Origin: Thetidibacter halocola
GTDB taxonomy: Bacteria; Pseudomonadota; Alphaproteobacteria; Rhodobacterales; Rhodobacteraceae
DNA: 64,000 nucleotides
Assembly (NCBI RefSeq): GCF_018224955.1
Contig: NZ_JAGTUU010000012.1
Coordinates: forward strand, 1-64,000
Direction of reading: 5' to 3'
The notes beneath the pieces are model-generated. The model ran no database searches. It was not told where the DNA came from and saw only the letters and a list, made by a program, of their open reading frames with translations. This document shows positions 8,353 through 17,435 of the stretch, piece by piece. Numbering within the stretch: position 1 is the stretch's first letter; each line of letters opens with the position of its first letter. The translations under genes and the position numbers were made by a program.

Positions 8353-9342
8353 ATGATTCTCACCGCAACCCGCGGCGCGCTTGTCGCCGCCATCCTGGGC
8401 GTTTCGGCGCTGACCGCCAGCGCGCAGGGCTTTACCCCGGAAAACCCCGAATGCATCGCCCCGGCCAATCCCGGCGGCGGCTGGGACTTTACCTGCCGGC
8501 AGGTGGGCAAGTCGCTCCAGGACCTCGGGCTGATCGAAAAGACCATGCAGGTCGTGAACCTCGCCGGTGGCGGCGGTGGTGTCGCCTATGCCGAGGTGGT
8601 GAACAAGCGTAACGACAGCAACGACCTAGTCGTGGCCGCCAGTTCCGCCACCGCGACTCGCCTCGCGCAAGGCGCCTATCCGGGCAACACGATGGGCCAG
8701 GTTCGCTGGCTGGCCTCTGTCGGCGCCGATTACGGCGTGATCGCCGTGTCCAAGGACAGCGCCATTGACACGCTGCCCGCGCTGCTGGACCAGATCAAGG
8801 CCGACCCGACCAGCATCTCGATCGCCGGCGGCTCCGCAGTGGGCGGCTGGGACCATCTCAAGGTGCTGATCGCCGCCAATGCCTATGGCATTGATGACGT
8901 GCGCTCGGTGAAATACATCGCCTTCGACGGCGGCGGCGAGGCTGTGACACAGCTGCTGGCCGGCTCGGTCCAGGCCTTCACCGGCGACATTTCCGAGGCC
9001 AAGGGCTTTGTCGACAGCGGCGACATCAAGGTGATCGCGGTTCTGGCGCCCGAGCGCCTGGGCGGCGAGTTCGCCGAGATGCCCACCGCCCGCGAACAGG
9101 GCGTGGACGCGATCGGCGCCAACTGGCGCGGCTTCTACGCGCCGGGCGGCATGTCGGACGAGGCCTATGCAGCCTGGGTCGAAAAGATCGGCGCGCTGTA
9201 TGCGTCGGATGAGTGGAAAGCCGTGATGGAGGCCAACGGCCTGGCACCGCTGGACCTGCAAGGCGAGGCGTTCCAGCAGTTCGTGGCCGACTCGGTCGCT
9301 CAGATCGAGTCGATCTCGAAAGAGATCGGCATCATCAAGTAA
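8353..9342 (+). CDS. tctC: TTT-family substrate-binding protein TctC
   Basis: Periplasmic binding protein of the tripartite tricarboxylate transporter. The 329-residue protein has a Sec signal peptide with the likely cleavage after ASA (MILTATRGALVAAILGVS...). The mature start FTPENPECIAPANPGGGWD is the Bug/TctC hallmark, and CIAPANPGGG carries the carboxylate-binding loop. AAGGAGGA precedes the ATG. It is the first gene of tctC-tctB-tctA. The likely ligand is a di- or tricarboxylate; the precise one is not predictable. Confidence 0.92.
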   Translation: MILTATRGALVAAILGVSALTASAQGFTPENPECIAPANPGGGWDFTCRQVGKSLQDLGLIEKTMQVVNLAGGGGGVAYAEVVNKRNDSNDLVVAASSATATRLAQGAYPGNTMGQVRWLASVGADYGVIAVSKDSAIDTLPALLDQIKADPTSISIAGGSAVGGWDHLKVLIAANAYGIDDVRSVKYIAFDGGGEAVTQLLAGSVQAFTGDISEAKGFVDSGDIKVIAVLAPERLGGEFAEMPTAREQGVDAIGANWRGFYAPGGMSDEAYAAWVEKIGALYASDEWKAVMEANGLAPLDLQGEAFQQFVADSVAQIESISKEIGIIK

Positions 9343-9432
9343 GCGCATCCCGCGCCGGGCCGGGTGCCGCCAACGCGCGGCGCCCGGTTTCCGCCCCCTC
9401 CCCCCTCAAAGACCCAAAGAAGGAGATCCGCC

Positions 9433-9864
9433 GTGAGCGATCGCATCTTCGGGCTTTTCGGCATCCTCCTCGCCATCGGGTTCGCGCTGTCCGCGCTGGC
9501 CATCGAGGAAAGCTTTCTCTCCGATGCCGTCGGCCCAAAGGCCTTTCCGCTGATCATCGCCGCCGTGCTGGGCCTGTCCTCGGCCGTGATCGCGCTACGC
9601 CCCGATCCCGAGCCGCACTGGCCTGCCCTCGCGCGTCTGGCCGAACTCGCCGCCGCCGCCGTGGTGATGATCCTCTACGCCCAGTTCCTGCCAGAGGCGG
9701 GATTCGTCGCGGCCACCGCGGTCGCCGCCGGATACCTGGCCTGGCGGCTGGGTTCGAAACCGCTCGAGGCGGTGCTGACCGGCATCGGCACCTCGGTCGG
9801 CATCTACGCCATCTTTCACCTGGTTCTGGGCCTGTCGCTGGCCCGCGGCCCCTGGGGCTTCTGA
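9433..9864 (+). CDS. tctB: TTT-family small membrane subunit TctB
   Basis: Small permease subunit of the tripartite tricarboxylate transporter, 143 residues with about four hydrophobic segments: FGLFGILLAIGFALSALAI, a second around FPLIIAAVLGLSSAVIA, a third around LAAAAVVMILYAQF, and a C-terminal pair. I chose the GTG at 9433 because AAGGAG lies at 9419-9424. The longer frame beginning at 9364 is proline-rich and lies upstream of that ribosome site. It is followed by tctA after 9 bp. Confidence 0.88.
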   Translation: MSDRIFGLFGILLAIGFALSALAIEESFLSDAVGPKAFPLIIAAVLGLSSAVIALRPDPEPHWPALARLAELAAAAVVMILYAQFLPEAGFVAATAVAAGYLAWRLGSKPLEAVLTGIGTSVGIYAIFHLVLGLSLARGPWGF

Positions 9865-9873
9865 GGGGCTGAC

Positions 9874-11415
9874 ATGGAAACCTTTGCAAATCTCGCCGAC
9901 GGCTTTGCCATCGCGCTGACCTGGCAGAACCTCGGCCTCGCGCTGCTGGGCTGCTTCCTGGGCACGGTGATGGGCGCCCTGCCCGGCCTCGGCCCGTCGA
10001 ACGGCGTGGCGATCCTGATCCCGCTGGCCTTTACCCTGGGCCTGGGGGCCACCCCCTCGCTGATCCTGCTGACCAGCGTCTATTATGGCGCGATGTATGG
10101 CGGGCGCATCAGTTCGATCCTGCTGAACATCCCCGGCGACGAACCGGCCATGATGACCTGTCTCGACGGCCATCCCATGGCGCAGAAGGGCCTTGCCGGC
10201 GAGGCGCTGAGCCTTTCGGGCATTGCGTCTTTTATTGGCGCCTTCCTGGCGACCTGGGGACTGATCCTGCTGGCGCCGCAACTGGTCAAGATCGCGCTGC
10301 TGTTCGGCCCGGCCGAGTATTTCGCACTCTTCGCGCTGGCCTTCATGACGCTGGGCGGCGTGTCCTCGACCAACCAGGCAAAATCGGCCTTTGCAGCGGC
10401 GCTGGGCCTGGGCCTCGCCATGGTCGGCGTCGACAGCCAGACCGGCGTGCCGCGCTTCACCTTCGGTGAGGTGCACCTGTATGACGGGCTGGATTTCCTC
10501 GTGGCCATCGTCGGTCTCTTCGCGCTGTCCGAGGTGTTCATCTTCCTGGAGACCCGCCACGGCGGGTCGGACGCACAAGGCCGCAAGATGGAGATCGGCC
10601 GCCTGTATCCGCCGATGTCGATGGTGAAACAGTGTATGCCGACGATGCTGCGCACCTCGTTCCTCGGCTTCCTCGCGGGCGTGCTGCCCGGCGCGGGCGC
10701 ATCGCTGGGATCGTTCATCTCCTACTCGATGGAAAAGCGGCTGGTCGACAAGGAGGGCAAGACCTTCGGCAAGGGCGACCCGCGCGGCGTGGCCGCGCCC
10801 GAGGCGGGCAACAACGCCGCCGCCGGTGGCGCGCTGGTGCCGATGCTGGCGCTGGGCGTGCCGGGTTCAGGCACCACAGCGGTCCTTCTGGCGGTGCTTC
10901 TGGCGCTGAACATCACGCCGGGGCCGCTGCTGTTCACGCAGAATCCGGACGTGGTCTGGGGCCTTATCGCGGCGCTGTTCATCGCCAACTTCATGCTGCT
11001 GGCGATGAACATCCCGATGGTGGGATTGTTCACGCGCCTGCTGCTGATCCCGCCGCGAATCCTGATGCCCATCGTGGCGATGGTCAGCTTTGTCGGGATC
11101 TACGGCATCTCGGGGTCGAGTTTCGACCTGATGGTGATGATCGGCTTCGGGATCATGGGCTGGGGCCTGCGCAAGATGGATGTGCCGCTGGTGCCGATCA
11201 TCCTGGGCACGCTGCTGGGCAACTCGATGGAGAACAACCTGCGCCGCGCCATTACCATCGACAACGGCAACTGGGGCACGCTGATCGACAGCCCGCTGTC
11301 GCTGACGTTGTGGGCGGTGGCCATCATCGGCTTCATCCTGCCGCTGGTGTTCGGCCGCCGGGTCAAGGCGCAGATGCACGAGCGGCGCGACGAGGAAGGT
11401 TCCATCAGCGACTGA
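9874..11415 (+). CDS. tctA: TTT-family large membrane subunit TctA
   Basis: Main permease of the tripartite tricarboxylate transporter, 513 residues with about 11-12 membrane segments. Two inverted-repeat halves are marked by the GALPGLGPSNGVAILIP motif in the first half and GVLPGAGASLGSF in the second. YYGAMYGGRISSILLNIPG is the conserved substrate loop. It ends just before a strong hairpin shared with the convergent tup operon. Confidence 0.93.
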   Translation: METFANLADGFAIALTWQNLGLALLGCFLGTVMGALPGLGPSNGVAILIPLAFTLGLGATPSLILLTSVYYGAMYGGRISSILLNIPGDEPAMMTCLDGHPMAQKGLAGEALSLSGIASFIGAFLATWGLILLAPQLVKIALLFGPAEYFALFALAFMTLGGVSSTNQAKSAFAAALGLGLAMVGVDSQTGVPRFTFGEVHLYDGLDFLVAIVGLFALSEVFIFLETRHGGSDAQGRKMEIGRLYPPMSMVKQCMPTMLRTSFLGFLAGVLPGAGASLGSFISYSMEKRLVDKEGKTFGKGDPRGVAAPEAGNNAAAGGALVPMLALGVPGSGTTAVLLAVLLALNITPGPLLFTQNPDVVWGLIAALFIANFMLLAMNIPMVGLFTRLLLIPPRILMPIVAMVSFVGIYGISGSSFDLMVMIGFGIMGWGLRKMDVPLVPIILGTLLGNSMENNLRRAITIDNGNWGTLIDSPLSLTLWAVAIIGFILPLVFGRRVKAQMHERRDEEGSISD

Positions 11416-11440
11416 CACGCGACCACGCCGAAACGGAAAA

Positions 11441-11472
11441 GGGCCACCCGCGGCGCGCGCTGCGGGTGGCCC
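11441..11472. terminator. Bidirectional terminator hairpin between tctA and tupA
   Basis: An 11-bp perfect stem, GGGCCACCCGC at 11441-11451 with GCGGGTGGCCC at 11462-11472, has a 10-nt loop and lies between two convergent genes. AAAA precedes it on the plus strand, which gives a U-tract for the minus-strand (tup) transcript. There is no long T-run on the plus side. Confidence 0.7.
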
Positions 11473-11493
11473 CTGCGTGCTAGGCGTTGCGCC

Positions 11494-12312
11494 TTACATC
11501 TTCGGCGCGTTCGGGAAGAACAGTTGCTGGCCGTCGATGGCAAAGCCCGCGATGGCCGCCTGCCCCGCCCCGGACACCAGCCAGTCGGCAAAGGTCTGCG
11601 CCGCCTCGGCCTTTACGCTGGGGCATTTCGCCGGGTTCACCGGGATCACGCCATACTGGTTGAACAGGTCCTCATCGCCCTGCACCTGCACGGTGTAATC
11701 CTGCTTGTTGCCAAAGCTGATCCAGGTGGCGCGGTCGGTCAGCACATAGGCCCCCATGCCGATGCCGGCGTTCAGCGTGGCGCCCATGCCCGAACCCGTT
11801 TCGCGATACCAGTCGCCCGACCCGGTCTTGGGGTCGATGCCGGCGGCGTTCCACAGCGAGACCTCTTTCTTGTGCGTGCCGGAATCGTCCCCGCGCGACG
11901 CAAAGGGCGCGCCGGACTTGGCGATCTTGTCGAGCGCGGCCTCGACATCGGTCATGCCGGCGACACCCGCCGGATCGGCCGCCGGGCCGACGACGACGAA
12001 ATCGTTGTACATCAGGTCGGTCCGGATCGTGCCGAACCCCGCCGCCACGAACTTTTCCTCGGCGGGCTTGGCATGGACCAGCAGCACGTCTCCGTCGCAA
12101 TTCTCGGCATTCTTGATCGCCTGCCCGGTTCCGACCGCCACCACGTTCACGGTGATACCGGTCTCGGCGGTGAAGATCGGCAGCAGGTAGTCGTAAAGGC
12201 CGGAATTGGCGGTCGATGTGGTCGATTGCACCAGGATCGATTGATCCTGCGCCCAGGCACCGCCCGCAAGGCCCAGCGCCAGCGCGAGGCCGGACAGGGT
12301 GTGTTTCATCAT
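11494..12312 (-). CDS. tupA: Tungstate ABC transporter substrate-binding protein TupA
   Basis: Periplasmic tungstate (WO4)-binding protein, 272 residues with a Sec signal peptide ending near GGAWAQDQ. The oxyanion motif VQSTTSTANSGLYDYLLP follows immediately; its TTS...SGL signature separates TupA from molybdate ModA. Further family motifs are GTGQAIKNAENCDGDVLLVHA and YNDFVVVGP. Two tandem ATGs (12312 and 12309) are possible starts and GGGAGATC lies upstream. It is the last gene of tupB-tupC-tupA. Confidence 0.9.
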   Translation of the reverse strand: MMKHTLSGLALALGLAGGAWAQDQSILVQSTTSTANSGLYDYLLPIFTAETGITVNVVAVGTGQAIKNAENCDGDVLLVHAKPAEEKFVAAGFGTIRTDLMYNDFVVVGPAADPAGVAGMTDVEAALDKIAKSGAPFASRGDDSGTHKKEVSLWNAAGIDPKTGSGDWYRETGSGMGATLNAGIGMGAYVLTDRATWISFGNKQDYTVQVQGDEDLFNQYGVIPVNPAKCPSVKAEAAQTFADWLVSGAGQAAIAGFAIDGQQLFFPNAPKM

Positions 12313-12331
12313 TGATCTCCCATTGTCATTG

Positions 12332-13087
12332 TCAGACGACCAACTGGCCGTCGAGGAACCGCCGCGCCGCCTCTGTCCGGGGCTGGCGGAAGAAGTCACG
12401 CGCGGGGCCATGCTCGGCCACGCGCCCGCGATGCAGGAACACCACGTCATCGGCCAGGCGCCGCGCCTGCCCGATGTCATGGGTGACGAAGATCACCCGT
12501 GTGCCCCCCTCGCGCGCCCGCGCCACGATCCGCTCGATCGCCTGTACCGAAGCGGGGTCGAGGCTGGCGGTCGGCTCGTCGAGGAACAGGATTTCGGGAT
12601 CGGTGGCCAGCGCACGAGCCAGGGCCAGCCGTTGCGCCTCGCCGCCCGACAGGTGCCGGGCGGGTTGCGCGGCCTTGTGCGCAAGACCCACGTGATCCAG
12701 CAGGGCCGAGACGCGGCTGCGGTCCAACCCCCGCGCGCGCAGCACGAAATCGACGTTCGCGGCCACCGACCGCCGCAGCAGAACCGGTTTCTGGAACACC
12801 AGCGCCTGCCGCGCCCGCACCGCCTGCGGCGCGTGGCCGTTCCAGTCGATCGTGCCGGCGCTGGGCGCGGTCAGCCCGTGCAGCAGCTTCAGCAGCTGGC
12901 TCTTGCCCGCGCCATTGGGCCCCATGACCATCGTGCAGCCGCCGGCGCCAAGATCCAGGTCCACCCCGTCCAGGATGACCGCCCCGCCCAGCCGCAGCCC
13001 CACGCCGCGCAACCGCAGCGGCAGGATCGGCACGGCGACAGCCCGTGCGGTTGCCAGGGATGCCGGCAGGGGGCGCGCCTCAGACAT
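12332..13087 (-). CDS. tupC: Tungstate ABC transporter ATP-binding protein TupC
   Basis: Cytosolic ATPase of the tungstate importer, 251 residues. It has Walker A GPNGAGKS at 56-63, signature LSGGEAQRLALARAL at 146-160, Walker B ILFLDE at 166-171 and the switch His in FVTHDIGQARRLADD. It overlaps the permease stop by 8 bp and is followed by tupA after about 20 bp. The long N-terminal lead (MSEARPLPASLA...) could be shortened if an internal start is used. Confidence 0.88.
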   Translation of the reverse strand: MSEARPLPASLATARAVAVPILPLRLRGVGLRLGGAVILDGVDLDLGAGGCTMVMGPNGAGKSQLLKLLHGLTAPSAGTIDWNGHAPQAVRARQALVFQKPVLLRRSVAANVDFVLRARGLDRSRVSALLDHVGLAHKAAQPARHLSGGEAQRLALARALATDPEILFLDEPTASLDPASVQAIERIVARAREGGTRVIFVTHDIGQARRLADDVVFLHRGRVAEHGPARDFFRQPRTEAARRFLDGQLVV

Positions 13088-13853
13088 AGGCCTGCCTCAC
13101 AGCACTCATGCGCAGCGCCTGCACGCCGGCGTTCACGCCCAGCGCGATCACCAGCAGGACGATCCCCAGGGCCAAAGCCAACGCCAGTTCGCCGCGCGAG
13201 GTTTCCAGCGCGATGGCGGTGGTCATGACCCGCGTCAGATGGTCGATGTTGCCGCCCACGATCATCACCGCGCCGACCTCGGCCACCGCCCGGCCAAAGC
13301 CCGCCAGACCCACTGTCAGCAGCGAATAGCGGCCGTCCCACAGCAGCGCGCGCACGATCTGTCGGCGCGTCAGGCAGAAGGACCGGAACTGCTCGGCATA
13401 TTCGCCGTGCAGATCCTCCAGCACCTGCCGCGACAGCGCCGCGACGATGGGCGCGATCAGGATCGTCTGCGCAATGATCATCGCCGTTGGCGTATAGAGC
13501 AGCCCGAGAAAGCCCAGCGGCCCCGAGCGCGAGAGGTGCAGGTAGACCAGCAGACCCACGACGACCGGCGGCAGGCCCATCAGCGCGTTCATCACGACCA
13601 GCACCGCGCCCCGCCCCGGGAAACGGGCAATGGCCACCAGCGCGCCCAGCGGCAAGCCGATCAGACAGGACAGCAGGGTCGCCGTCAGGCTGACCTGAAG
13701 CGACAGGGCGACGATCTCGAACAGGTCGGCGTCGCCCGACAGAACCAGCGCGAAGGCCAGCGAGAAGGCTTCTGCGATGTTCTGCAAAATTTCCCGATCT
13801 CTGCAAAATTCCCGTAGCACGGACAGTAATGCAGCCAGACACAGGATGATCAA
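13080..13853 (-). CDS. tupB: Tungstate ABC transporter permease TupB
   Basis: Membrane permease of the tungstate importer, up to 257 residues with about five to six transmembrane segments. The cytoplasmic coupling (EAA-like) loop is in the region VLEDLHGEYAEQFRSFCLTRRQI. The core begins at AEAFSLAFALVLSGDADLFEIVALSLQVS, which matches the usual TupB N terminus, so the first 22-24 residues from the ATG at 13853 may be untranslated. A TTG at 13787 is an alternative start. Two near-identical 15-16-bp direct repeats fall exactly in this doubtful segment. Confidence 0.85.
   Translation of the reverse strand: MIILCLAALLSVLREFCRDREILQNIAEAFSLAFALVLSGDADLFEIVALSLQVSLTATLLSCLIGLPLGALVAIARFPGRGAVLVVMNALMGLPPVVVGLLVYLHLSRSGPLGFLGLLYTPTAMIIAQTILIAPIVAALSRQVLEDLHGEYAEQFRSFCLTRRQIVRALLWDGRYSLLTVGLAGFGRAVAEVGAVMIVGGNIDHLTRVMTTAIALETSRGELALALALGIVLLVIALGVNAGVQALRMSAVRQAYV
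13781..13814. repeat. Two short direct repeats at the 5' end of tupB
   Basis: TCTGCAAAATTTCCCG (13781-13796) and TCTGCAAAATTCCCG (13800-13814) differ by one T. They start 19 bp apart, about two helical turns. They lie inside the first codons of the longest tupB frame. If translation really starts downstream they could be tandem operator sites for an oxyanion-responsive regulator. Confidence 0.45.
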
Positions 13854-13915
13854 GGCGCAAAATGAACATCTTGCGCGACAAACCCATCAGGATCGGGGAA
13901 GGACGTACGGCGTCG

Positions 13916-14161
13916 TCAGCCCGAGGCCGACTTCTCGGCCAGGTAGACCACCGCCTGCGCCAGCGTCGCGATGCGCGGGTAATCGCGTTCCGGGATGTCG
14001 ACTCCCAGCCTTTCGTGCAGCGCCGTGACGAGGTTCAGCACATCCATCGAATCCAATTCCAGATCGTCCTGGAGGTGGTCGTTTTCACCCACGGTTTCCG
14101 GGTCGATATCGGGTGCGACACGCACCAGTTCCTCGAGGTAGATCGCGCGATAATCGGTCAT
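13916..14161 (-). CDS. Acyl carrier protein
   Basis: Small acidic carrier protein of 81 residues. Ser38 in the LELDSMDVLNLV motif is the expected 4'-phosphopantetheine attachment site. The N-terminal DYRAIYLEELVRVAPDIDPETV helix and C-terminal IPERDYPRIATLAQAVVYL helix match the four-helix ACP fold. Its ATG overlaps the E2 stop (ATGA), so it belongs to the synthetase-E1-E2 operon. This is an unusual setting: a carrier protein coupled to a 2-oxoacid-dehydrogenase-type complex, with no fatty-acid synthesis gene nearby. Confidence 0.88.
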   Translation of the reverse strand: MTDYRAIYLEELVRVAPDIDPETVGENDHLQDDLELDSMDVLNLVTALHERLGVDIPERDYPRIATLAQAVVYLAEKSASG

Positions 14162-15438
14162 AGGGCCTCCGGTTTCTGCATGAGTTCCTCGAATGCCGCG
14201 ATGAATTTCGCGGCGACACGGCCGTCGCTGACGCGGTGATCGGCGGACAGGGTCAGTGTCACCACGTGGCGCGGCACGACCGCGCCCTCGACCACCCAGG
14301 GCCGCAGGTGCGGCGCGCCGATGCCCACGATGGCGACCTGCGGGGGAAAGATGACGCCCGTCATCGACTCGGCTCCGGTCTCGCCGAGGCTGGAGATGGT
14401 GATCGTGCCTTGCGTCATCTCCGAGGCGCGCAGCCGCCCCGCACGGGCGCGGGTGACAAGATCGCGCATGCCCGCCATGGTTTCGTCCAGCGTCATCCCG
14501 CTCGCATCGCGCAGCGCCGGGGCGACCAGCCCGCCGCCACGCAGGGCAATGGCAATGCCGGGATTCACCATGTCGGACGGTTTGAACCCCGCCTCGTCGG
14601 TGTAATGCCCGTTGATCGCCGGAACCTGCTGCGCCGCCAGCACCGTCGCCCGGATGAACAGCGCACCCAAGAGCACGCGCTCGGCCGGGGGCAGATCCGC
14701 GTTGCGCGCCTCGAGAAAGGCAATGGCCGGGTCCACGTCGATGGTCTCGGACAGGTAGAAATGCGGGATCGTCTGTTTCGACCGCGTCATGGCGGCGGCG
14801 ATGGCCTTGCGCATCTCGGCCAAGGGCGAGGATGTCTTTTGCGTCGCCGGTTTCGCAGCATGCTCCACGTCAGCATAAAGGATCGCCCCGCCCGGCCCGC
14901 TGCCTTTCAGGGATGCCAGATCGACGCCCCGCTCTGCCGCCAGCGCGCGGGCGGCGGGCGAGATGCGCAGGGCGCCCGGCGTCGCGGGGGCGACGGGCGG
15001 CACGGGTTGCGCCGCCGGCTTCCTTGCGGCCTCGGGCACCGTCGGCGTAGGTTCCGGTGCCGCGGGCGGCGTGGGCGGCGGCACAGGTTGCCCTACCGGT
15101 TGCTTCGCGGCCTCGGGCTCCGGCGTCAGTGTGGTCTGTTCAGGTTTCGGTGCCGCGCCCGGCGCGGGCTTCGGCGTCGGAACCGCTTCGGACGGTGCCT
15201 CTCCTTCGCCGAGGATCACCGCCAGCGGCGCGCCCACCGGCAATTCCTGCCCCAGATCGGCCAGCAATTCCTGCACCGTGCCGTCCTGGAACACCTCGAT
15301 CTCGATTGCGCCCTTCTGCGTCTCGACCGCCGCCACAACGTCGCCGCGATGGACCGTGTCGCCAGGCGCGATCATCCATTCCACCAGCCGGCCCGCCTCC
15401 ATGTCGGCGCCGAGAGAGGGCATCTTGAAGACCGCCAT
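14158..15438 (-). CDS. Dihydrolipoamide acyltransferase (E2) of a 2-oxoacid/acetoin dehydrogenase complex
   Basis: E2 core enzyme that transfers the acyl group from lipoamide to CoA, 426 residues. It has an N-terminal lipoyl domain (1-78) with lipoyl Lys42 in ETQKGAIE, a long Pro/Ala linker (about 80-155), a peripheral subunit-binding domain around LRISPAARALAAERGVDL and GSGPGGAI, and a C-terminal catalytic domain ending with the active-site ADHRVSDGR. Translation starts 2 bp after the E1 stop at 15438; longer upstream reading is not real. No E3 (lipoamide dehydrogenase) gene is in the operon, so E3 must be shared. The acyl specificity (acetyl or branched-chain) is not readable. Confidence 0.87.
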   Translation of the reverse strand: MAVFKMPSLGADMEAGRLVEWMIAPGDTVHRGDVVAAVETQKGAIEIEVFQDGTVQELLADLGQELPVGAPLAVILGEGEAPSEAVPTPKPAPGAAPKPEQTTLTPEPEAAKQPVGQPVPPPTPPAAPEPTPTVPEAARKPAAQPVPPVAPATPGALRISPAARALAAERGVDLASLKGSGPGGAILYADVEHAAKPATQKTSSPLAEMRKAIAAAMTRSKQTIPHFYLSETIDVDPAIAFLEARNADLPPAERVLLGALFIRATVLAAQQVPAINGHYTDEAGFKPSDMVNPGIAIALRGGGLVAPALRDASGMTLDETMAGMRDLVTRARAGRLRASEMTQGTITISSLGETGAESMTGVIFPPQVAIVGIGAPHLRPWVVEGAVVPRHVVTLTLSADHRVSDGRVAAKFIAAFEELMQKPEAL

Positions 15439-15440
15439 CC

Positions 15441-17435
15441 TCAGCGCCCCATCTGTCCGCGGGCCGCCGCGACGATGGCGGGCACCTGCGGGATCGAGGC
15501 GTCCTCGAGGTGTTTCGGATAGGGGATCGGCACCTCGGCCGAACAGACCCGGCCCACCGGCCCGTCGAGCGACCAGAAGGCCTGTTCCATGATCCGCGCC
15601 GCGATCTCGGCCGAGATCGAGCCGGTCTTCCACCCCTCGTCCACGATCACCGCGCGGCGCGTCTTGGCCACCGAGGCCATGATGGTTTCGTCGTCCAGCG
15701 GCCGCAGGCTGCGCAGATCGATCACCTCGGCCTCGATGCCATCCTTGGCCAGTTCCTCGGCCGCCTCGAGCGTCTTCCAGAGCGATCCGCCATAGGTGAT
15801 GAGGCTGAGATCCTTGCCCGCGCGACGCACCGCCGCGCGGGTGATGTCCACCGCCCCGGCAGCGGTATCCAGCATCCCCGTCCGGTTATACAGCATCACG
15901 TTCTCGAAGATCAGCACCGGGTCGGGATCCTGCAACGCGGTCCACAGCATGCCGCGCGCATCCTCGACCGTGGCGGGGGCCAGCACCTTGAGGCCGGGGA
16001 TATGGCCATACCAGCCTTCCAGCGAATGCGAATGCTGCGCCGCCAGCTGCTTGCCCGCCCCGGTCGCCATGCGGATGACCACCGGCACGCCGAACTGACC
16101 GCCAGACATGTGGCGGATCGTGGCGGCGGTGTTCATGATCTGGTCGAGCGCCAGAAGGCTGAAGTTCACCGTCATCAACTCGACGATGGGTCGCATCCCC
16201 GCCGCCGCCGCGCCGATCCCCGCGCCGGTGAAGCCGCTCTCGGACAGCGGCGTGTCGCGGATGCGATCCTCGCCGAATTCGGCCATCAGCCCCTTGGACA
16301 CCGCGTAGCAGCCACCATAGGCGCCGACATCCTCGCCCATCATGAAGACGCGCTCGTCGCGCAACATGGCGTCGCGGATGCCCTGCTTCACCGCCTCGCG
16401 ATAGGTGATCTCGACCGTCTCGCCAGAGGGCTGCGTGGGCGCGGGTGGTTCGGGCTGCGGCCCGAGGACATGTGTCGTCAGGTCTTCGACCGACTCCCAC
16501 TCGGCGGCCTCGGCAAAGGCCACGGCCTCGGCGATCTCGGCGTCGATCTTCGCCGTCAGGTCGGCCACGTCGCTGTCGTGGATCAGGCCGTTTTCCAGCA
16601 GCCAGCCCTGAAAGCGCACGATCGGCCCCTTGGAGCGCCACTCCTCGATCTCTGCCTTGTCACGATACAACTGGGCGTCGAACATGGAATGCGCGCGGAA
16701 CCGGTAGGTGCGGCATTCCAACAGCACCGGGCGCCCGGTTTCGCGCATCGACGCCAGCGCGCGGCGCGCGGCGCGTTCGACCTCGACCACGTTCATGCCG
16801 TCCACGACCTGAGACTCGACACCATAGGCGGCCGCCTTGGCGTGGATGTCGGTCTGCGATTCCGACCGTGCGAGCGCCGTTCCCATCGCGTAGCCGTTGT
16901 TCTCGCAGACGAAAAGCACCGGCAGGTCCCAAAGCTCGGCAAGATTCATCGTCTCGTGGAACTCACCCTCGGCCACCGCGCCCTCGCCGAAGAAACAGGC
17001 GGTCACGCCGCCCGTCCCCATCATCCGGTCGGCCAGCGCCAGCCCGCCGGCCAGTGGCAACCCGCCGCCCACGATGGCGTTGCCGCCGTAGAAGTTCCGT
17101 TCCGCGTCGAACAGGTGCATCGACCCGCCCCGTCCGCCGGAACAGCCCGACCGCTTGCCATACATCTCGGCCATGACGCCCGTCATCGGCACGCCGCGCA
17201 CCAGCGCGTGGCCGTGTTCGCGGTAGGTCGCCACGATCCGGTCCTTTTCGGTCAGCAGCGGGATGACGCCGGCGGCAATGGCCTCTTCGCCGTCGTAGAG
17301 ATGCAGAAAGCCGCGGATCTTTTCCTGCGTATACATCTCGGCGCATTTGTCCTCGAAGCGGCGGATGCGGATCATGTGGCCCAGCAGGTCCAGCACATGG
17401 GCGCGGTCGAGGCGTATCTTGTCGGAACTGGTCAT
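15441..17435 (-). CDS. Fused E1 alpha-beta subunits of a TPP-dependent dehydrogenase (AcoAB/PDH-like)
   Basis: A single 664-residue polypeptide containing both E1 halves. The alpha part (about 1-325) has [14 protein letters not shown] and the thiamine-diphosphate motif from [12 protein letters not shown] to [11 protein letters not shown]. The beta part (about 340-664) starts [17 protein letters not shown] and has [26 protein letters not shown] and a C-terminal transketolase domain with [11 protein letters not shown] and [10 protein letters not shown]. AcoA/AcoB or PdhA/PdhB are usually two genes, so the fusion is notable. The ATG at 17435 overlaps the synthetase stop (ATGA). The linked acetyl-CoA-synthetase-like gene would fit acetoin cleavage (acetyl-CoA plus acetaldehyde then acetate), but pyruvate or branched-chain oxoacids are equally possible. 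Confidence 0.87.
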   Translation of the reverse strand: MTSSDKIRLDRAHVLDLLGHMIRIRRFEDKCAEMYTQEKIRGFLHLYDGEEAIAAGVIPLLTEKDRIVATYREHGHALVRGVPMTGVMAEMYGKRSGCSGGRGGSMHLFDAERNFYGGNAIVGGGLPLAGGLALADRMMGTGGVTACFFGEGAVAEGEFHETMNLAELWDLPVLFVCENNGYAMGTALARSESQTDIHAKAAAYGVESQVVDGMNVVEVERAARRALASMRETGRPVLLECRTYRFRAHSMFDAQLYRDKAEIEEWRSKGPIVRFQGWLLENGLIHDSDVADLTAKIDAEIAEAVAFAEAAEWESVEDLTTHVLGPQPEPPAPTQPSGETVEITYREAVKQGIRDAMLRDERVFMMGEDVGAYGGCYAVSKGLMAEFGEDRIRDTPLSESGFTGAGIGAAAAGMRPIVELMTVNFSLLALDQIMNTAATIRHMSGGQFGVPVVIRMATGAGKQLAAQHSHSLEGWYGHIPGLKVLAPATVEDARGMLWTALQDPDPVLIFENVMLYNRTGMLDTAAGAVDITRAAVRRAGKDLSLITYGGSLWKTLEAAEELAKDGIEAEVIDLRSLRPLDDETIMASVAKTRRAVIVDEGWKTGSISAEIAARIMEQAFWSLDGPVGRVCSAEVPIPYPKHLEDASIPQVPAIVAAARGQMGR

